Shown here: positions 13,422-25,606 of the stretch, piece by piece | Layout of the letters: every line of letters begins with the position of its first letter | Position numbering within the stretch: the stretch's first letter is position 1 | Source: Trichoplax sp. H2 | Taxonomy: Eukaryota > Placozoa > Uniplacotomia > Trichoplacea | Length of the DNA stretch: 64,000 bases | NCBI GenBank assembly: GCA_003344405.1 | Contig: NOWV01000024.1 | Coordinates: 1-64,000, forward strand | Direction: 5' to 3' | Position numbers and translations under genes: made by a program | Notes under the pieces: model-generated | What the model saw: only the letters and a program-made list of their open reading frames with translations | Told to the model about the DNA's origin: nothing | The model's database searches: none

Positions 13422-16400
13422 ATGCTTAGGTATTCAAGACGCCCTCCGAATTCGTTAAACGATACATCTTACTTAACAGAATACATAGCTTTAACCATTG
13501 CTATTATTCTACCACTTATATTTGTGATTGGATGCCTTACTGCTACATTAGTTGGAATACATGTGATTCGAACGACATGGAAGAAACCGTTACTTGTGGA
13601 TAGACTAATATTGAATTTAGTCGTTATAGATGAGCTATTTCTATTTACAAGGTAAGACACATTTAAAATCAGATACGACATAGGGAAAATGTTTATTCTT
13701 GTGTATAAAAAATCGAGTAAACTTTAATTTAAAAAAATCAACAACATATCAAGATTTTTTGTTGTACTCAGACGTTTTTTTTCTTATTATAAATTATCGT
13801 CATCATGCAGATACGATTGATGTAATCAATTTTAATTAGCTTTACATATAAAAGAAGTATCATACTAATTATACTTATTATAAATTTGATTAATTTAATT
13901 AGTATAAATTAGCGTATATGGTGATATAATAATAATCAGGAAGAGCTTAATAAAATTGGCGACTATTCCTTTTCATTGCTTTATTTGTACATCATGATGC
14001 AAGATCAAAAATAACCTAATACTGATGATAATAAGTAATTGGTGCAGAATAACAAATTTTAGTAACCACAAAAGTAGAATAATAACTAATAATCAAGGAA
14101 TACCACCAGCAAATGATAAGGATACCAATATTGGTGCAAGTTTAAGAAAAATCCTGATTGGCAATGCTATAACATTAATGCCGCTAGTAAACAAATTTAA
14201 GAATAGTTTCTTTTTCGTCGATATTGTAATTTAGAATACGAAACGAAAGCCGCTATTGTAGAACATGACTAAAGTCAAAATTTAGCTAAAAAAGTCATTT
14301 TTTCATTAAAGGTAGAAGATAGCTAAAATGAAATCTATGATGTGAAGTTGTTGTAGTCAGTTAATGTCCTTTTACATTCATATTGCAAGATCCAGTTGAT
14401 GAAATTTAGATTGTATAAAAGGATTTGTACAAGGGATACCAGATATTCATCGATAGTTGTTATTGACTTTACTTTAAATCATTTCATGATCAATATATAA
14501 TACTAGCTACTGTCTGATAAACTGCTCAACTTGTTTACAACATCAGAAAATCCCCCTTTCTCTTCATCACCTACGTGCAATTGTTAAAATTGATACGCAT
14601 TGACTATCGGCAATTATATTCCTTTCTCTATTCATTATCAGCTGCAGTTAGGAACATTGATTCCAATTTATTTACGTCGCTAGGATCTGATTTTCTAATA
14701 ATAATGCCGTATTAATGCTATTATTGTACAAAATGGGATATTCCAAAGCGAGTATAATTCTTCTATATGAGTCTATAGTCAAGAACTTGCTACAGATGAT
14801 GGTGTACAATTGTGTTCAAATAAATGAGATTTGCTTAATACTATTAAAGCACAATATTCATGCTTCAATTCTGTAAATTTAGTTAAAACTTTCAAATTAC
14901 TGTGAGCAAGTCTAGACAATTATTTAGGGGTTATACCAAAATTTCTTTTCTTTTAGAATGTCTATTATATCAATTGGATAATTTGATGTATAAATTTCGG
15001 TTAAATACGAGTTAATTAGGGCTTTATATAAGGTTTCAATTCTTTAACGATGGCTATCATATCGATTGGGTAATTTTTATATACAAATTTCAGTTAAATA
15101 CGAGTTACTTTGGGCTTTTTATATGGTTTTAGTTGTTTTACGATACCTATTATATTGATTGAATGCTACTGATACACAAATTTCGGTTACATATTACTGG
15201 ATTCTATTAATACTTTGACAGATTCGAATTTCGGTTTCATGATCAAAAATTCCATTAATTCTTCACGATACTATTATAATTATTAGACTAAATAAATATT
15301 TTAAGTAGTAACTTAGCATCACTAATATCATTTTGGGAGTATCCAAATTTTATCTGAGAGATCCTTTTTTATTTCTCCCAATTTGAATCCCCAGTAAATG
15401 AATCAGTATGTTATTAAGCCTTGATATCGAGTTATATTCGAGTCCACGTGGCTCAGTCATATTACCCTTATTTTCTCTCATTGTGACATTATACAGTAAA
15501 AGTAATATTTGCCTATATCTTAAATTTCGCTTTTATATTTTCTATATCATTTCCATAAAAATAATTGTTGCTTAAAATATTATTCATCTTATTGGCTCTA
15601 ATTAACAGCTATCTTATGACTACTTCAGCTTTATAGCAATCTTTCCAACCATGGTTAAGCTCCATCTTCGCCAAGTTCCAATCCATTCATCAAATACATT
15701 TTGGTGCCGACTGCAATTTGGTTGGATCATGTACTTACATATAATTATTGTATATAATATGCTCGCTCTATCAGTAACACGTTATTATGTGGTGGCTAAA
15801 TCCAATCAATTGCCACATTTCATCAAAAATCATCCCAACTGGAGTATATTCATATTCATCTGGTTAGTACCACTGCTCTTTGCTTCACCACCTGTCATTG
15901 GATATTGGGGCAAATACACCTATGCTCAAGTTGTTGGATTATGCTATCCAGATTACCATTATCAGCAGAATATCTACCATATCCTCTATTTTGTGACCTA
16001 TTTTCTATTTGTACCTATCTTAAGCCTTATCATTATATCTGTTAGTTATCGTATGATCTTAAATGAAACAAGAGAGAAACGCCGCAAAATTGATGAGCAA
16101 ACACGCGAAAATGCAGTCCGAAGTTACATTGTGGCCAATATATTTCATACATCTGAAGAGGAATTTATCCATTTCAGTCGTGAGAAACATGAAAAATTAT
16201 TGGCTAAACATTTAATAAACATTTGTTTTACCTGTATATGTTCTATTTTACCTCTTAACATCTTTATGGTAATTCATTTCATTGTTGGAACACCGATAAC
16301 TCGAAAACTAATTATAATAGGAATCATTTTCACCCAAGTTGCAAACATTATCAACAACTTCTTTTACTATTTACGCAATCGGGAAAATTTCTTCTCATTT

Positions 16401-16457
16401 TTAACTGGAAATATCAGTAAATCAAACAAGGTAACCTGTGAAAGTGATTTAACTTAA
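13422..16457 (+). CDS. Class A (rhodopsin-like) GPCR, two exons
   Basis: Exons are 13422-13651 and 15629-16457, separated by a 1,977-bp GT-AG intron. The frame closes exactly (ag|c, Ser77) and gives 352 aa. The N-terminus has an N-glycosylation site (Asn13). TM1 spans about 20-46. TM2 carries LNLVVID with Asp70 at the 2.50 position. Cys103 before TM3 and a Cys in the GLCYPD segment of loop 2 can form the standard disulfide. The DRY motif is reduced to Thr127-Arg128-Tyr129, and the TM7 NPxxY is replaced by NNFFY. TM6 has a Pro but no CWxP. A tttctag at 13402-13408 suggests an upstream non-coding exon. The family is certain at the level of a 7TM receptor; the ligand is unknown. Confidence 0.88.
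14945..15205. repeat. ~91-bp tandem array inside the GPCR intron, 3 copies
   Basis: Units near 14954, 15045 and 15137 share a tctattatatcaattgg-like block, a tacaaatttcggttaaatac block and a gggctttatataaggttt block. The third copy is more diverged. The array lies inside the intron of the class A receptor gene. Confidence 0.75.
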
Positions 16458-19400
16458 AGCTATCACAGCATAGTTAAAGGGATTTTTCTGGCTGCGTATG
16501 AAATGCCTTTGTTATAGACAATCAGTAAGTTGCAAAAAATTACTGAGATTACTAAATGGGTTATAGGTTTGGATATTTCAAGCGCAGATTGTCATGGTAG
16601 TTCAATTCTTATATTCTTAACGGCATTGGATGAATACTTAAAAATTACGCCAGAATTAATTTTTGAATAATTTTTTCAATTATGTTATAAAGTATCTATA
16701 TAGACGTAATTTGATGATTTTTCCATTTTAATAAATTAGTTTGGAATCATTCCATCGTCAAATAGATTAAATATCTGTTATATAGTTACTGTATACGAGT
16801 CATTATTATTACAAAAGAGAGCAGATAACAAATTTAAAAAATTTTTATCCGCTCTATTAAGCTTAGATCATTTTCTTGATCTAACAGCTTTATTTTGAGG
16901 CTAACGCCTTAAAAATGCGGTATAGTTTTGGATTAAATTTATCATATTATTATTGATTAGTTTGAAATAATATGTCTTGCTAGCTTAAATTAATCTTGCT
17001 TTGGCATAAAATGGTTCATGACAAATTAAGAAAAGATTAAATCATTATAAATACTAGGCTATTTAATTCTGGTAATTTGTGCCTATCCATTTTCTGAGAT
17101 TACGCATGTAATCTTATTTTGAATTTTGTCTTAAGTTGATGTCAACACTATCAGTGACCTAGACCTATTTCCTTATTCTTATGCTGAATCTCATCGTAAT
17201 TAAACTTTACCTATAGCATCTTGCCTGGAAATTAAGAGCAAATCAAATAAATTAGCTCAAAATGAATAATAAGTATTCGCATTGAAGTACTCTAATCCTT
17301 GGGGCGAAATATTAAACAGCATGATTTAAGTTATCATAAACGATATTCAGTAGCTACCGTGGCCAATAATCATGCATGCTTATATTGCACTTATTCGAAA
17401 CTTTATTTAATCTGTAACTATTAGAAACATGCAGTATAATGCTGATGTTAACTAATGATAGATACGGAGTATCAAAGTACGTGTGCAAGCATAAATTCCT
17501 TTAAACACCGAGCTAATGGCTAGTATATCGTTTATAAAGTTACAATACGTTAATTTATATAAAAGTGATAAACTCGGCTTAACTACTACCTAAAACTATT
17601 AACTGTACATGATAGACATCGATAAGGCTAGGATAGGGAAATAGTAGAGATACAAATACTCCCTCCTTGGATTAGTTAAATGAATATTACAAAAGCTGTC
17701 AATTACTATTAATTGTCGATAGCATAAAGAAATCTCCTCATATTTGACCTCCCAAGCGGATTGCGAATTTAGTGCCTTCTTTGCCATTAATTGTGCGCAG
17801 TACTCTATAAATTGTGAATACAATTTATCGAAGTAGCTTTTAGCTGATTAAAATAGACTCTGTAATGAATACGGGTCGATAAAGATACTAGAACTCGCTT
17901 AAATGCTGCTCACCATGCATCTTGCTACCAAGAAGAATATCGCAAGTAATGATAGACCTAAATTCGAAAAAATGTATTGGCAGAGAATCTATAACTGTTG
18001 CCTTCGAAATTTAATTTATTCCCATATCAAGGGATAGGCCTTATTTTGTAGAACTACTAATATTTGTATAGCGAATTGTTACACAGTCAAGCTATAGAAA
18101 AAGTTACTAGATAAATAGAATACATACAATTGCTGTAAATTTTTCAATTCTTGATGGTGGGTAAATTATCAGCTTTCAAGTGCATTGCAGAATATTTCAG
18201 GGAGCAATGTCCGAGAAAATTATATGAGATTATAGATTCGCTTTATCGACCTTGTTCCAAATTTTGGCTTGTAACCTAATGCTATTCTAATCTTTCTATA
18301 TAGTTCGTGTTTATTAAGTGACTAATATATATTATTGTAAATAATTGATTTAGTCAATCGAAATCCACTAAAACGAAAAATAGTTACCGCACAAATTTCT
18401 AGTTGCGTAAAATCTATAATCTAGTTTTGTCTACATTTAAAATAAAACCTATACATCAACGTCTATGATTTTATATCAGATAGTGTCAATCGATTAGCTT
18501 AATAATGGTAATTATGTAGTTGGCTAAAGTGAAAAATGGACTGAAAATACCGCTCTAAGAGATCTGTATTTCTGTCATAAACTATGCACATACGTACGCT
18601 TTCACGAGTGTTGTTTATGGTAAGTTTTATGCTGAAATAATTAGATTATGAAAAATTAAGCCTTTAATGAAACATAACATGATCTCCATATGGCATGGCA
18701 GTAAGAATTTAATAATTCGAATTAAATCAAATTCGACAAATAGCACATCCACAAAACTTAAATAGTTTAAATAAAATTAAGGAAATGATTGACGTTTTCG
18801 TGTCGTTGATAAACCTTCAAGTCAAATAAATTGTAATAGACAGCTGCATAGCAGTATGGGTGCCCTTCATGGTTGTAATTTAATTTTAGCTGGACTTTTA
18901 CAAACTATATGGGAATTTAAAGTCAATTTATCCTTTTTTCAAGCAAATAGAACTAAGTGAATTTAGTAGGTCTTGCCTAGTTGTTGATACTTGTTATGAA
19001 ATTATTCAAAGGTTACAAACTCAGCTGTACAAATTGGCAATAAGTAGCTATTCTCAAAGGTTATTTCCAAAATTGAATTAAAATACTGTTATACCGACTG
19101 ATTTACTTTCAATCTTGATAACTTTACGTGCAATATTAGGAGCTAAATCCAAGAAGTGAAACATATAGAAATTCTAGTGGAATCAATAGATTTCAAGTTT
19201 TAATAATGATTTATGATAGCTATGAAAGAATTTAAAGATATAAATTAGAATCGTTCCTCTATTTTACTGGGCTTTATTATGATATACTTTAATTAATTCT
19301 CGAATTTACATTTCCGGTAAAGCCACTCTAAGCAGACCTGAAAAAGGTTCAGTGTGGCTCAATGCTTTTGCTTGTTATACGATTTTAATTTTAATTCAGA

Positions 19401-20802
19401 AACTAGCCTTAGGCATTTATTATGTGCTACGAATTTAAATAGACGAGAAGCGAAAAGTTTTGATGCAATTTAATTCTCAACGAAAATTCTAGGAATATTT
19501 GCCTATGCCAAATATTACTAATCCTCGTAAGATGTAAATAAAATTTTTGTATCAATCTCCAATTTGAATTTTAAATAATTTTGCATATAAAAATAAGCGT
19601 TAAACATTATTAGTTGAGTAGATTTTACATTGAGCTCTATCATCGAATCGTAGTGAAATTTTAGAACGTGTAGTTTTCAGGGTTGATAAATATATCAAGT
19701 AATACTATTAATTAATTCAAATCGATCAGACGCAGAAGGTTCATGTCGTAGTAGGTGCTGGACTGGATAATTTACAGGGTTAAAGCATCAGCCAAATCAA
19801 GGCAAAGCTGTAATGAAATTGCTAGCGATACCTATATCACTAGTATAAAGAGTCCTGAATCGCGAATAACTCAATAGTTTAAAGGACTCTCGACAAATTT
19901 GAAAGCACTAAACTGCTTTAGCTTTCGCTAATCGTGAATTTATTAACCTTGAACGAAAATACTGAAGAAGAAATCGCAACTAGATCAAATTAAGTTACCA
20001 TATGTTTGTGTTCTTGTAAACGAGATATATGACGCAAATATGCTATTATGTACTTTCACCTTGCCGTTAGATAGCATACCGAGAAAGATTAATTAAAGTC
20101 TGAGCTATACCAGTTAATGAACGCTATTTTATAATCAAATTAGTTTATTGCTGCTAGATACCAATCGTCCTGTACAACATTGCAGTTACACCTACTATGT
20201 TATTATTTAAATCTAGTGGAGAGGAATCATAAACCATTCTTATCATAAATTGTTTTCACGAGAAAATGTTTTCATAATAAATGGCAAGTGATTAGCATTA
20301 TAACATCATCAATTTATAGAAAATTATTTAGAAAGCTATCAGACAAATCTTCTTTTGAATCTTTCGAGCTTCTAAATCTTCATATACGAATATCCAAGGA
20401 CTCTGTAATGATGGCCTCAAGCGGACTCTAACTATAGCATATTTTTATGCCATATTCTCGATCAAAATATACCCTATTAGAATGGGTATAAAGACTCTTT
20501 TATAAATATTTTGAAAGAGATTCATTGGCTTACTACTATAATTTTACCATTAGAGGCAGGATTGTAATTTTACTATCATCAACCATCCCTCTTACAGATC
20601 AGGTTTGCCGATTATTTTAAATACGACTAAATTTGAAAAAAATCCTTTCCTGTAGTCGTAGTTTTGATTTATTATCGATTCTATTTGATCAAAATTCATC
20701 GTTAATTGACTATCGAAACAGCATCGATTGCTCTAGACAAAAGCTAGCCGCAAATGTAAGTAAAATCTTATAAATATTTTTAACTATTATTGGATTTCGT
20801 CA
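16458..20802. other. Intergenic between the two receptors, nothing recognised
   Basis: No supported gene. A donor-like aatgtaagta at 20754-20763 lies about 45 bp before the class C receptor start and could belong to a 5'UTR intron, but no acceptor was identified with confidence. Confidence 0.45.
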
Positions 20803-23550
20803 ATGCTACCAGGAATAATGCAAATACCGACAAGCTTTGTTCTACATAAGAAAATTTGTTTGGTTCCGTTTTGGATAACATTTCATATCATGGCTATAGC
20901 GGTTAGCAGCCATCAAAAACTAAGCCACTTGAGTTCTATAACCTTACCAGGAGATATTATTTTAGGAGGTCTTTTTGATATCCATCTGAAATATCATGAT
21001 TTAACTGGTCAATGCCATGAGATCAGTGGCCAAGGTCTGCAGTTAGCTCAGGCTATGATTTATGCTATACAAAAGATTAATAGCGATTCGAAATTATTAC
21101 CAAATGTAACTTTAGGCTATAAAATTAGCGATTCTTGTAATAGTGTCGATGCCACACTTACTCAAGCATTAGCATTCATTAACGATAGACGAGATCCACT
21201 TTATTCCTATGTTCCTTCTTTATCGTTGTGTCCTTTGCATTGCCGATGTAATTCTAAGAACGCTGAAAATGAAACGGCAACCAGCAATTTAATCAAACAT
21301 CCTGTAACAGCTGTGATTGGAACGAATGGAAATGAGCAATCTATAGCTACAGCAACATTATTTAGCACATTTAATATAGCACAAATTAGTTATGCTTCAA
21401 CAATAGATAAGCTAAGTAATCGATTAGATTATAAGACATTTTTTAGAACGGTTCCTTCCGATAGCCATCAAGCAGCGGCGCTTTTTGATATTATCCGTTA
21501 TTTCAATTGGACTTATGTTGCTTTAATTGCTATTGATGATGGTTATGGTAATAATTTGCGCAATGAATTTTTAAAGTTGACCAATGCAAATGCGATTTGT
21601 GTCCCTATCGTGTTGGATATACCTATTAAATTAACAGCAGAGCAAGCAAAAGGAGTTATTGACGATGTGGAAGAACAAGAACGAATTACTACTATTATTG
21701 CTATTGCATATAAATATCAAGCTCAACAATTGCTACAAGAAGCACAAAATAGAAATTTAACAGGTAAAGTATTTATTGGTACAACAGGATGGGGTAATGC
21801 ATTATCTATCGTTCAAGATATTCAACCATCCATTCTCGAAGGTGGATATGTTATTTCATTGGAAAATAATTATGATCCTCAATTTTATTCTTATTTAACG
21901 ACTCTGACTTCTGGAAACGATATTTTTAACGCACGGTTTGAAATAAATTGCAGTAATAGAACTGGAAATTCCACGCTTAGCGATATGTTAACATGTCATA
22001 ACGAAGATTTATTCTATCAGAATGATGGTAAAGCAGGATATGTCATTACAGCAGTCCAAGCTGTGGCTCATGCATTACATGCCATACTGAATTGTACTGA
22101 TAAAAGCTGCGATGATATAAATTTCAATCTATTTCCAGCAGATAAATTGATCCCCTATTTGTACAGAGTTTATCTTCAAAATAGTTCATCACCCATTTTT
22201 AACAGCAATGGTAATGGAATTCCTTATTACGTGATTAAAAATTTTCAACGAAGTCATCAAGGTGATCAATTAAAACTACTTGATGTCGGTTACTGGAATG
22301 GATTATCCGAGGAATGCAATAAAAATAAACAGAGTAAATTGATCTGTCAGAGTCCAAAATTAGTTATTAATAAGGAAAAAATTGCATGGTTTAGTAATAC
22401 TGCTAAGCCAGCCATACCGTTATCCAAATGCAGCTTTGACTGCCTTGCAGGTACTCGACGAGTTTATGATCTCGGAAATGTTTGCTGTTGGAATTGTGTA
22501 GCCTGTGATGTAAATCAAATTTCGAATAAAACGAATGCTGATGTCTGTTTTGATTGCTCAAAAACGGAAGAGACTAATCCTGATAGTACAAGTTGTATTG
22601 CTAAACCAGTTACTCATGTTCAACCGAAAGATGTTTTGGGTATTGCAATCATCGCTTATTCCAGTTTAACAGTATTCATTCTTCTATGCATTTGGATTAT
22701 TATTATTATCTATCGCTCAGAAATGATTTCCAAAACTTGTACTACCTACTATATTTTAGATAATTTCTTATTAATTAGTATTTTAGCTGTTATTAGTAAC
22801 ACCATCACGATGATGCAACCCATTACTGTTAATTCATGCAATGGGGTATATTTCCTATTTTTCTTGAGTATAGCATTTTTAACCGTTGTCCTTATGACAA
22901 GAATACTTCTTTTATGTCGTTTATCACTAGTAAAATCCACTTGGTGTCAGTTATTGAATGATAATTCAGTTGCTATTTGGTTGATGATTATGCTGGCTCT
23001 ATTAGCTCTGCAAGCTATTATATTCTTTATGATCCAACAGTTTCTCCAAGTCAGTGTTTCCAAATTTGTTGCTTCCCCTCAAATAATTTATAACTACTGC
23101 TCTGATAGGCATATCATACGGTTTGCTGTTGCTTTTGCAGTACTAGGTGTATTGATAATAATAGCAATAGTATTAGCTAAGAAAGCTCCAAAGATGGCCG
23201 AAGAATTTATAGAATTACGATGGACCTTTAATGCGCTAGTTGTCATCATGTTAATATGCATTGGAATGATGCCTCCTTATTTAGTTTTACGAGGTCCTAT
23301 GCAAGTTTGTGCAATATCTTTAGGCACGACCACAATGGCATTGATTACACTTGTTATTAATTTTGCTTATAAAATATATCATTTAATAAGAAATTTTAAG
23401 AAATCAGTTACCGTTAGAATCAAGCCTAGTGTACTGGACAATCAGCAAAATCACGCAGCCAAATTGAATAGAAATAGCAATATGGGTATCGATAATCACA
23501 TATTTGTCGTCAATACTCAATCTATCGATTCAGCCACTACTGATTTATAG
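20803..23550 (+). CDS. Class C GPCR, metabotropic glutamate receptor-like, single exon
   Basis: An intron-free 915-aa receptor with full class C architecture. A hydrophobic signal segment (about 19-36) is followed by a Venus-flytrap ligand domain (about 48-530) that opens with GDIILGGLF, the mGluR/CaSR signature. A nine-cysteine linker spans about 543-598 (CSFDC, CCWNCVAC, CFDC). Seven TM helices follow at about 611-637, 647-671, 681-705, 724-747, 771-793, 806-829 and 833-857, then a ~58-aa tail. Cys679 and Cys766 can form the TM3-loop 2 disulfide. In the pocket, YAST (197-200), the VPSD aspartate (220) and the GYG tyrosine (248) match mGluR amino-acid contacts. The arginine that holds the glutamate side chain in mGluRs is absent from the aligned stretch (CHEISGQG, 71-78). 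The ligand is therefore uncertain. Membrane receptor coupled to G proteins, by family. Confidence 0.95.
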   Translation: MLPGIMQIPTSFVLHKKICLVPFWITFHIMAIAVSSHQKLSHLSSITLPGDIILGGLFDIHLKYHDLTGQCHEISGQGLQLAQAMIYAIQKINSDSKLLPNVTLGYKISDSCNSVDATLTQALAFINDRRDPLYSYVPSLSLCPLHCRCNSKNAENETATSNLIKHPVTAVIGTNGNEQSIATATLFSTFNIAQISYASTIDKLSNRLDYKTFFRTVPSDSHQAAALFDIIRYFNWTYVALIAIDDGYGNNLRNEFLKLTNANAICVPIVLDIPIKLTAEQAKGVIDDVEEQERITTIIAIAYKYQAQQLLQEAQNRNLTGKVFIGTTGWGNALSIVQDIQPSILEGGYVISLENNYDPQFYSYLTTLTSGNDIFNARFEINCSNRTGNSTLSDMLTCHNEDLFYQNDGKAGYVITAVQAVAHALHAILNCTDKSCDDINFNLFPADKLIPYLYRVYLQNSSSPIFNSNGNGIPYYVIKNFQRSHQGDQLKLLDVGYWNGLSEECNKNKQSKLICQSPKLVINKEKIAWFSNTAKPAIPLSKCSFDCLAGTRRVYDLGNVCCWNCVACDVNQISNKTNADVCFDCSKTEETNPDSTSCIAKPVTHVQPKDVLGIAIIAYSSLTVFILLCIWIIIIIYRSEMISKTCTTYYILDNFLLISILAVISNTITMMQPITVNSCNGVYFLFFLSIAFLTVVLMTRILLLCRLSLVKSTWCQLLNDNSVAIWLMIMLALLALQAIIFFMIQQFLQVSVSKFVASPQIIYNYCSDRHIIRFAVAFAVLGVLIIIAIVLAKKAPKMAEEFIELRWTFNALVVIMLICIGMMPPYLVLRGPMQVCAISLGTTTMALITLVINFAYKIYHLIRNFKKSVTVRIKPSVLDNQQNHAAKLNRNSNMGIDNHIFVVNTQSIDSATTDL

Positions 23551-24441
23551 TATCTATTGACACCAGTAGAATCAAGTAATCGTATGGATAAATGTTTTCC
23601 TTGTCTTGAATTAATTCATGTTTAGTAAAAACTAGGCATACCTTTGGCATAGTGGTCGTGATAAAGAGTATTCACGGTATACTTGAAGAACTATTCTTTG
23701 TAGGTTATAAATTGAACTTAGCTTATTGCAATGCCATTATTGTCTATATTATTACCTGTGATCTGAGGAACGCTTAAAAATTGATTTCGTCTTGAATTAG
23801 CAGGTATGAATGACTATTATATGTCACTGGAATTCTTCTTCTACCATAAAAATGTATTCTGAGATAGCGTAATTTAATTGATCGATTTCAAAATATTAGA
23901 TTTTATTATTGTATGATAGCAAGTTGCTTTTATGATTTCAATTTGATGATGTATAATTGATATGGAATCAGATTATTTAATATTTTAGTTCAATTTTATA
24001 TTTTATAGTTGTAATTTTTTATGAAATGAGCTTGTTTAGCATCTTATTTAATCTAAAGTTGTTGAAGAAGAAATAATACAGTATATTATACTCTCTAACT
24101 ATGCAAATATACATCAATATGCGTAGGATAATAAAGAGTGTGCCAGTTATTAATAGACTTTGTAGCCTCCTATCAAATATACCGAAATTGATTCGAAATT
24201 TAGTCGGTTAGCTACGGATACAACTTGGTAGAATTCATCGATAAGAGGATTGATTAATATGTACTAAATAGATGATCAATGAGTGCTTAAAGTATTAGGT
24301 TTAGGGTTTTAAAGTATCACTTAAATATCTGCATCTTCTTATAATTTCTCTTCCTGTACAGCCTGTTATATCCAATCATGGTACGCGATATAAAACAAAC
24401 AAAACTTTTACTACAGTATAATTTAGTCATAAATCCTATAT
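23551..24441. other. Intergenic, nothing recognised
   Basis: AT-rich sequence downstream of the class C receptor with no supported exon or repeat. Confidence 0.5.
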
Positions 24442-24834
24442 AGAGTTATGCCAATAAGTAATAAGCCATCTGCTGCCGATGATTAGACGACGTAAACAGT
24501 ATATATCGTTGAATATGTCTCCTAAAGTAGTTCCTTCCTGATATTTTATACTATCCTAATTTACGATAGCAGATAAGTTTGCGTGATATACCCTTGATGT
24601 TTTTCACTTTTGGTAGCGCTATCGTCAGAGTCTAACTCTTCACTCTGCTGACAAAATTCTACTGAGAGAGCCGAGATACAAGCAAATCTTCTAAGGAAAT
24701 TCCTTTTTAAGTGTTATGATGTATTATTATTTATTATAGGAGAGAAATAAAGTAGTTATCGTTGTAATTATAGCAAGGCATAATTCAACCAATACGAATG
24801 CGGTCATTTCCTATATTTCTAGTACACTATATCA
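24442..24834. repeat. Direct repeat copy 1 (ends at the assembly gap)
   Basis: This 393-bp stretch matches 24855-24948 plus 25305-25606 almost base for base. Differences are a few substitutions, a 5-bp deletion near the gatagcagataag segment in copy 2 and a one-base homopolymer change. It stops exactly where the N run begins, and its partner starts exactly where the run ends. Confidence 0.95.
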
Positions 24835-24854
24835 NNNNNNNNNNNNNNNNNNNN
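24835..24854. other. Assembly gap (20 N)
   Basis: A run of exactly 20 N. Sequence on its left is repeated on its right, so the true gap length may be negative, with overlapping contigs left unmerged. Confidence 0.99.
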
Positions 24855-25606
24855 AGAGTTATGCCAATAAGTAATAAGCCATCTGCTGTCGATGATTAGA
24901 CGACGTAAACAGTATATACCGTTGAATATGTCTCCTAAAGTAGTTCCTGTAACATTATGATCTTATATAGAAGATGCCTAGTATAGTAATATCCTAATAT
25001 ACGAATACTTATCATATACCGTTTAAGTACTGTATTGTATTACATTCATAATGTACGACATCATGACTACATATAGACGACATGCTATACATATAAAGAC
25101 ATTATCTCAATCCCATCTAAAACATTTAAATACCCTTGTACGCTAACTCGTTAGTCAGTTCCTACATTCCTGCTATCTCAAATACCTTATCTATAACAAC
25201 CATATCATTGTTAGCCTGTAACTTGTATCTCAATAAAATCCTTTATACCTTCTATCATCGTCTACCTTAAAATACTTTACGCTACTTAAAGAAGATATCA
25301 TTACAGTTCCTTCCTGATATTTTATACTATCCTAATTTTCGATAGCAGATAAGATGATATACCCTTGATGTTTTTCACTTTTGGTAGCGCTATCGTCAGA
25401 GTCTAACTCTTCACTCTGCTGACAAAATTCTACTGAGAGAGCCGAGATACAAGCAAATCTTCTAAGGAAATTCCTTTTTTAAGTATTATGATGTATTCTT
25501 ATCTATTATAGGAGAGAAATAATGTAGTTATCGCTGTAATTATAGCAAGGCATAATTCAACCAATACGAATGCGGTCATTTCCTATATTTCTAGTACACT
25601 ATATCA
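24855..25606. repeat. Direct repeat copy 2, interrupted by a 356-bp insertion
   Basis: Same sequence as copy 1, split between agttcct at 24942-24948 and its duplicate at 25305-25311. After 25606 the sequence becomes unique again. Confidence 0.95.
24949..25304. mobile_element. Putative non-autonomous (MITE-like) insertion with 7-bp target duplication
   Basis: These 356 bp are absent from copy 1, which acts as an empty site. They are bounded by the direct repeat agttcct on both sides, while copy 1 has a single agttcct. The element starts gtaacattatgatctt and ends gaagatatcattac. The reverse complement of the end (gtaatgatatcttc) resembles the start only loosely, so terminal inverted repeats are weak. 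There is no coding capacity. A deletion between short direct repeats in copy 1 would give the same picture. Confidence 0.55.

Noticed and set aside
19321-19365. Hairpin-like inverted repeat (agccac...gtggct).
   Set aside because: The stem is short and imperfect, it does not fold as a tRNA, and no precursor-like context is seen.
24296-24312. Telomere-like ttaggtttaggg.
   Set aside because: Only one or two units; no array, so not a telomeric or interstitial telomere block.
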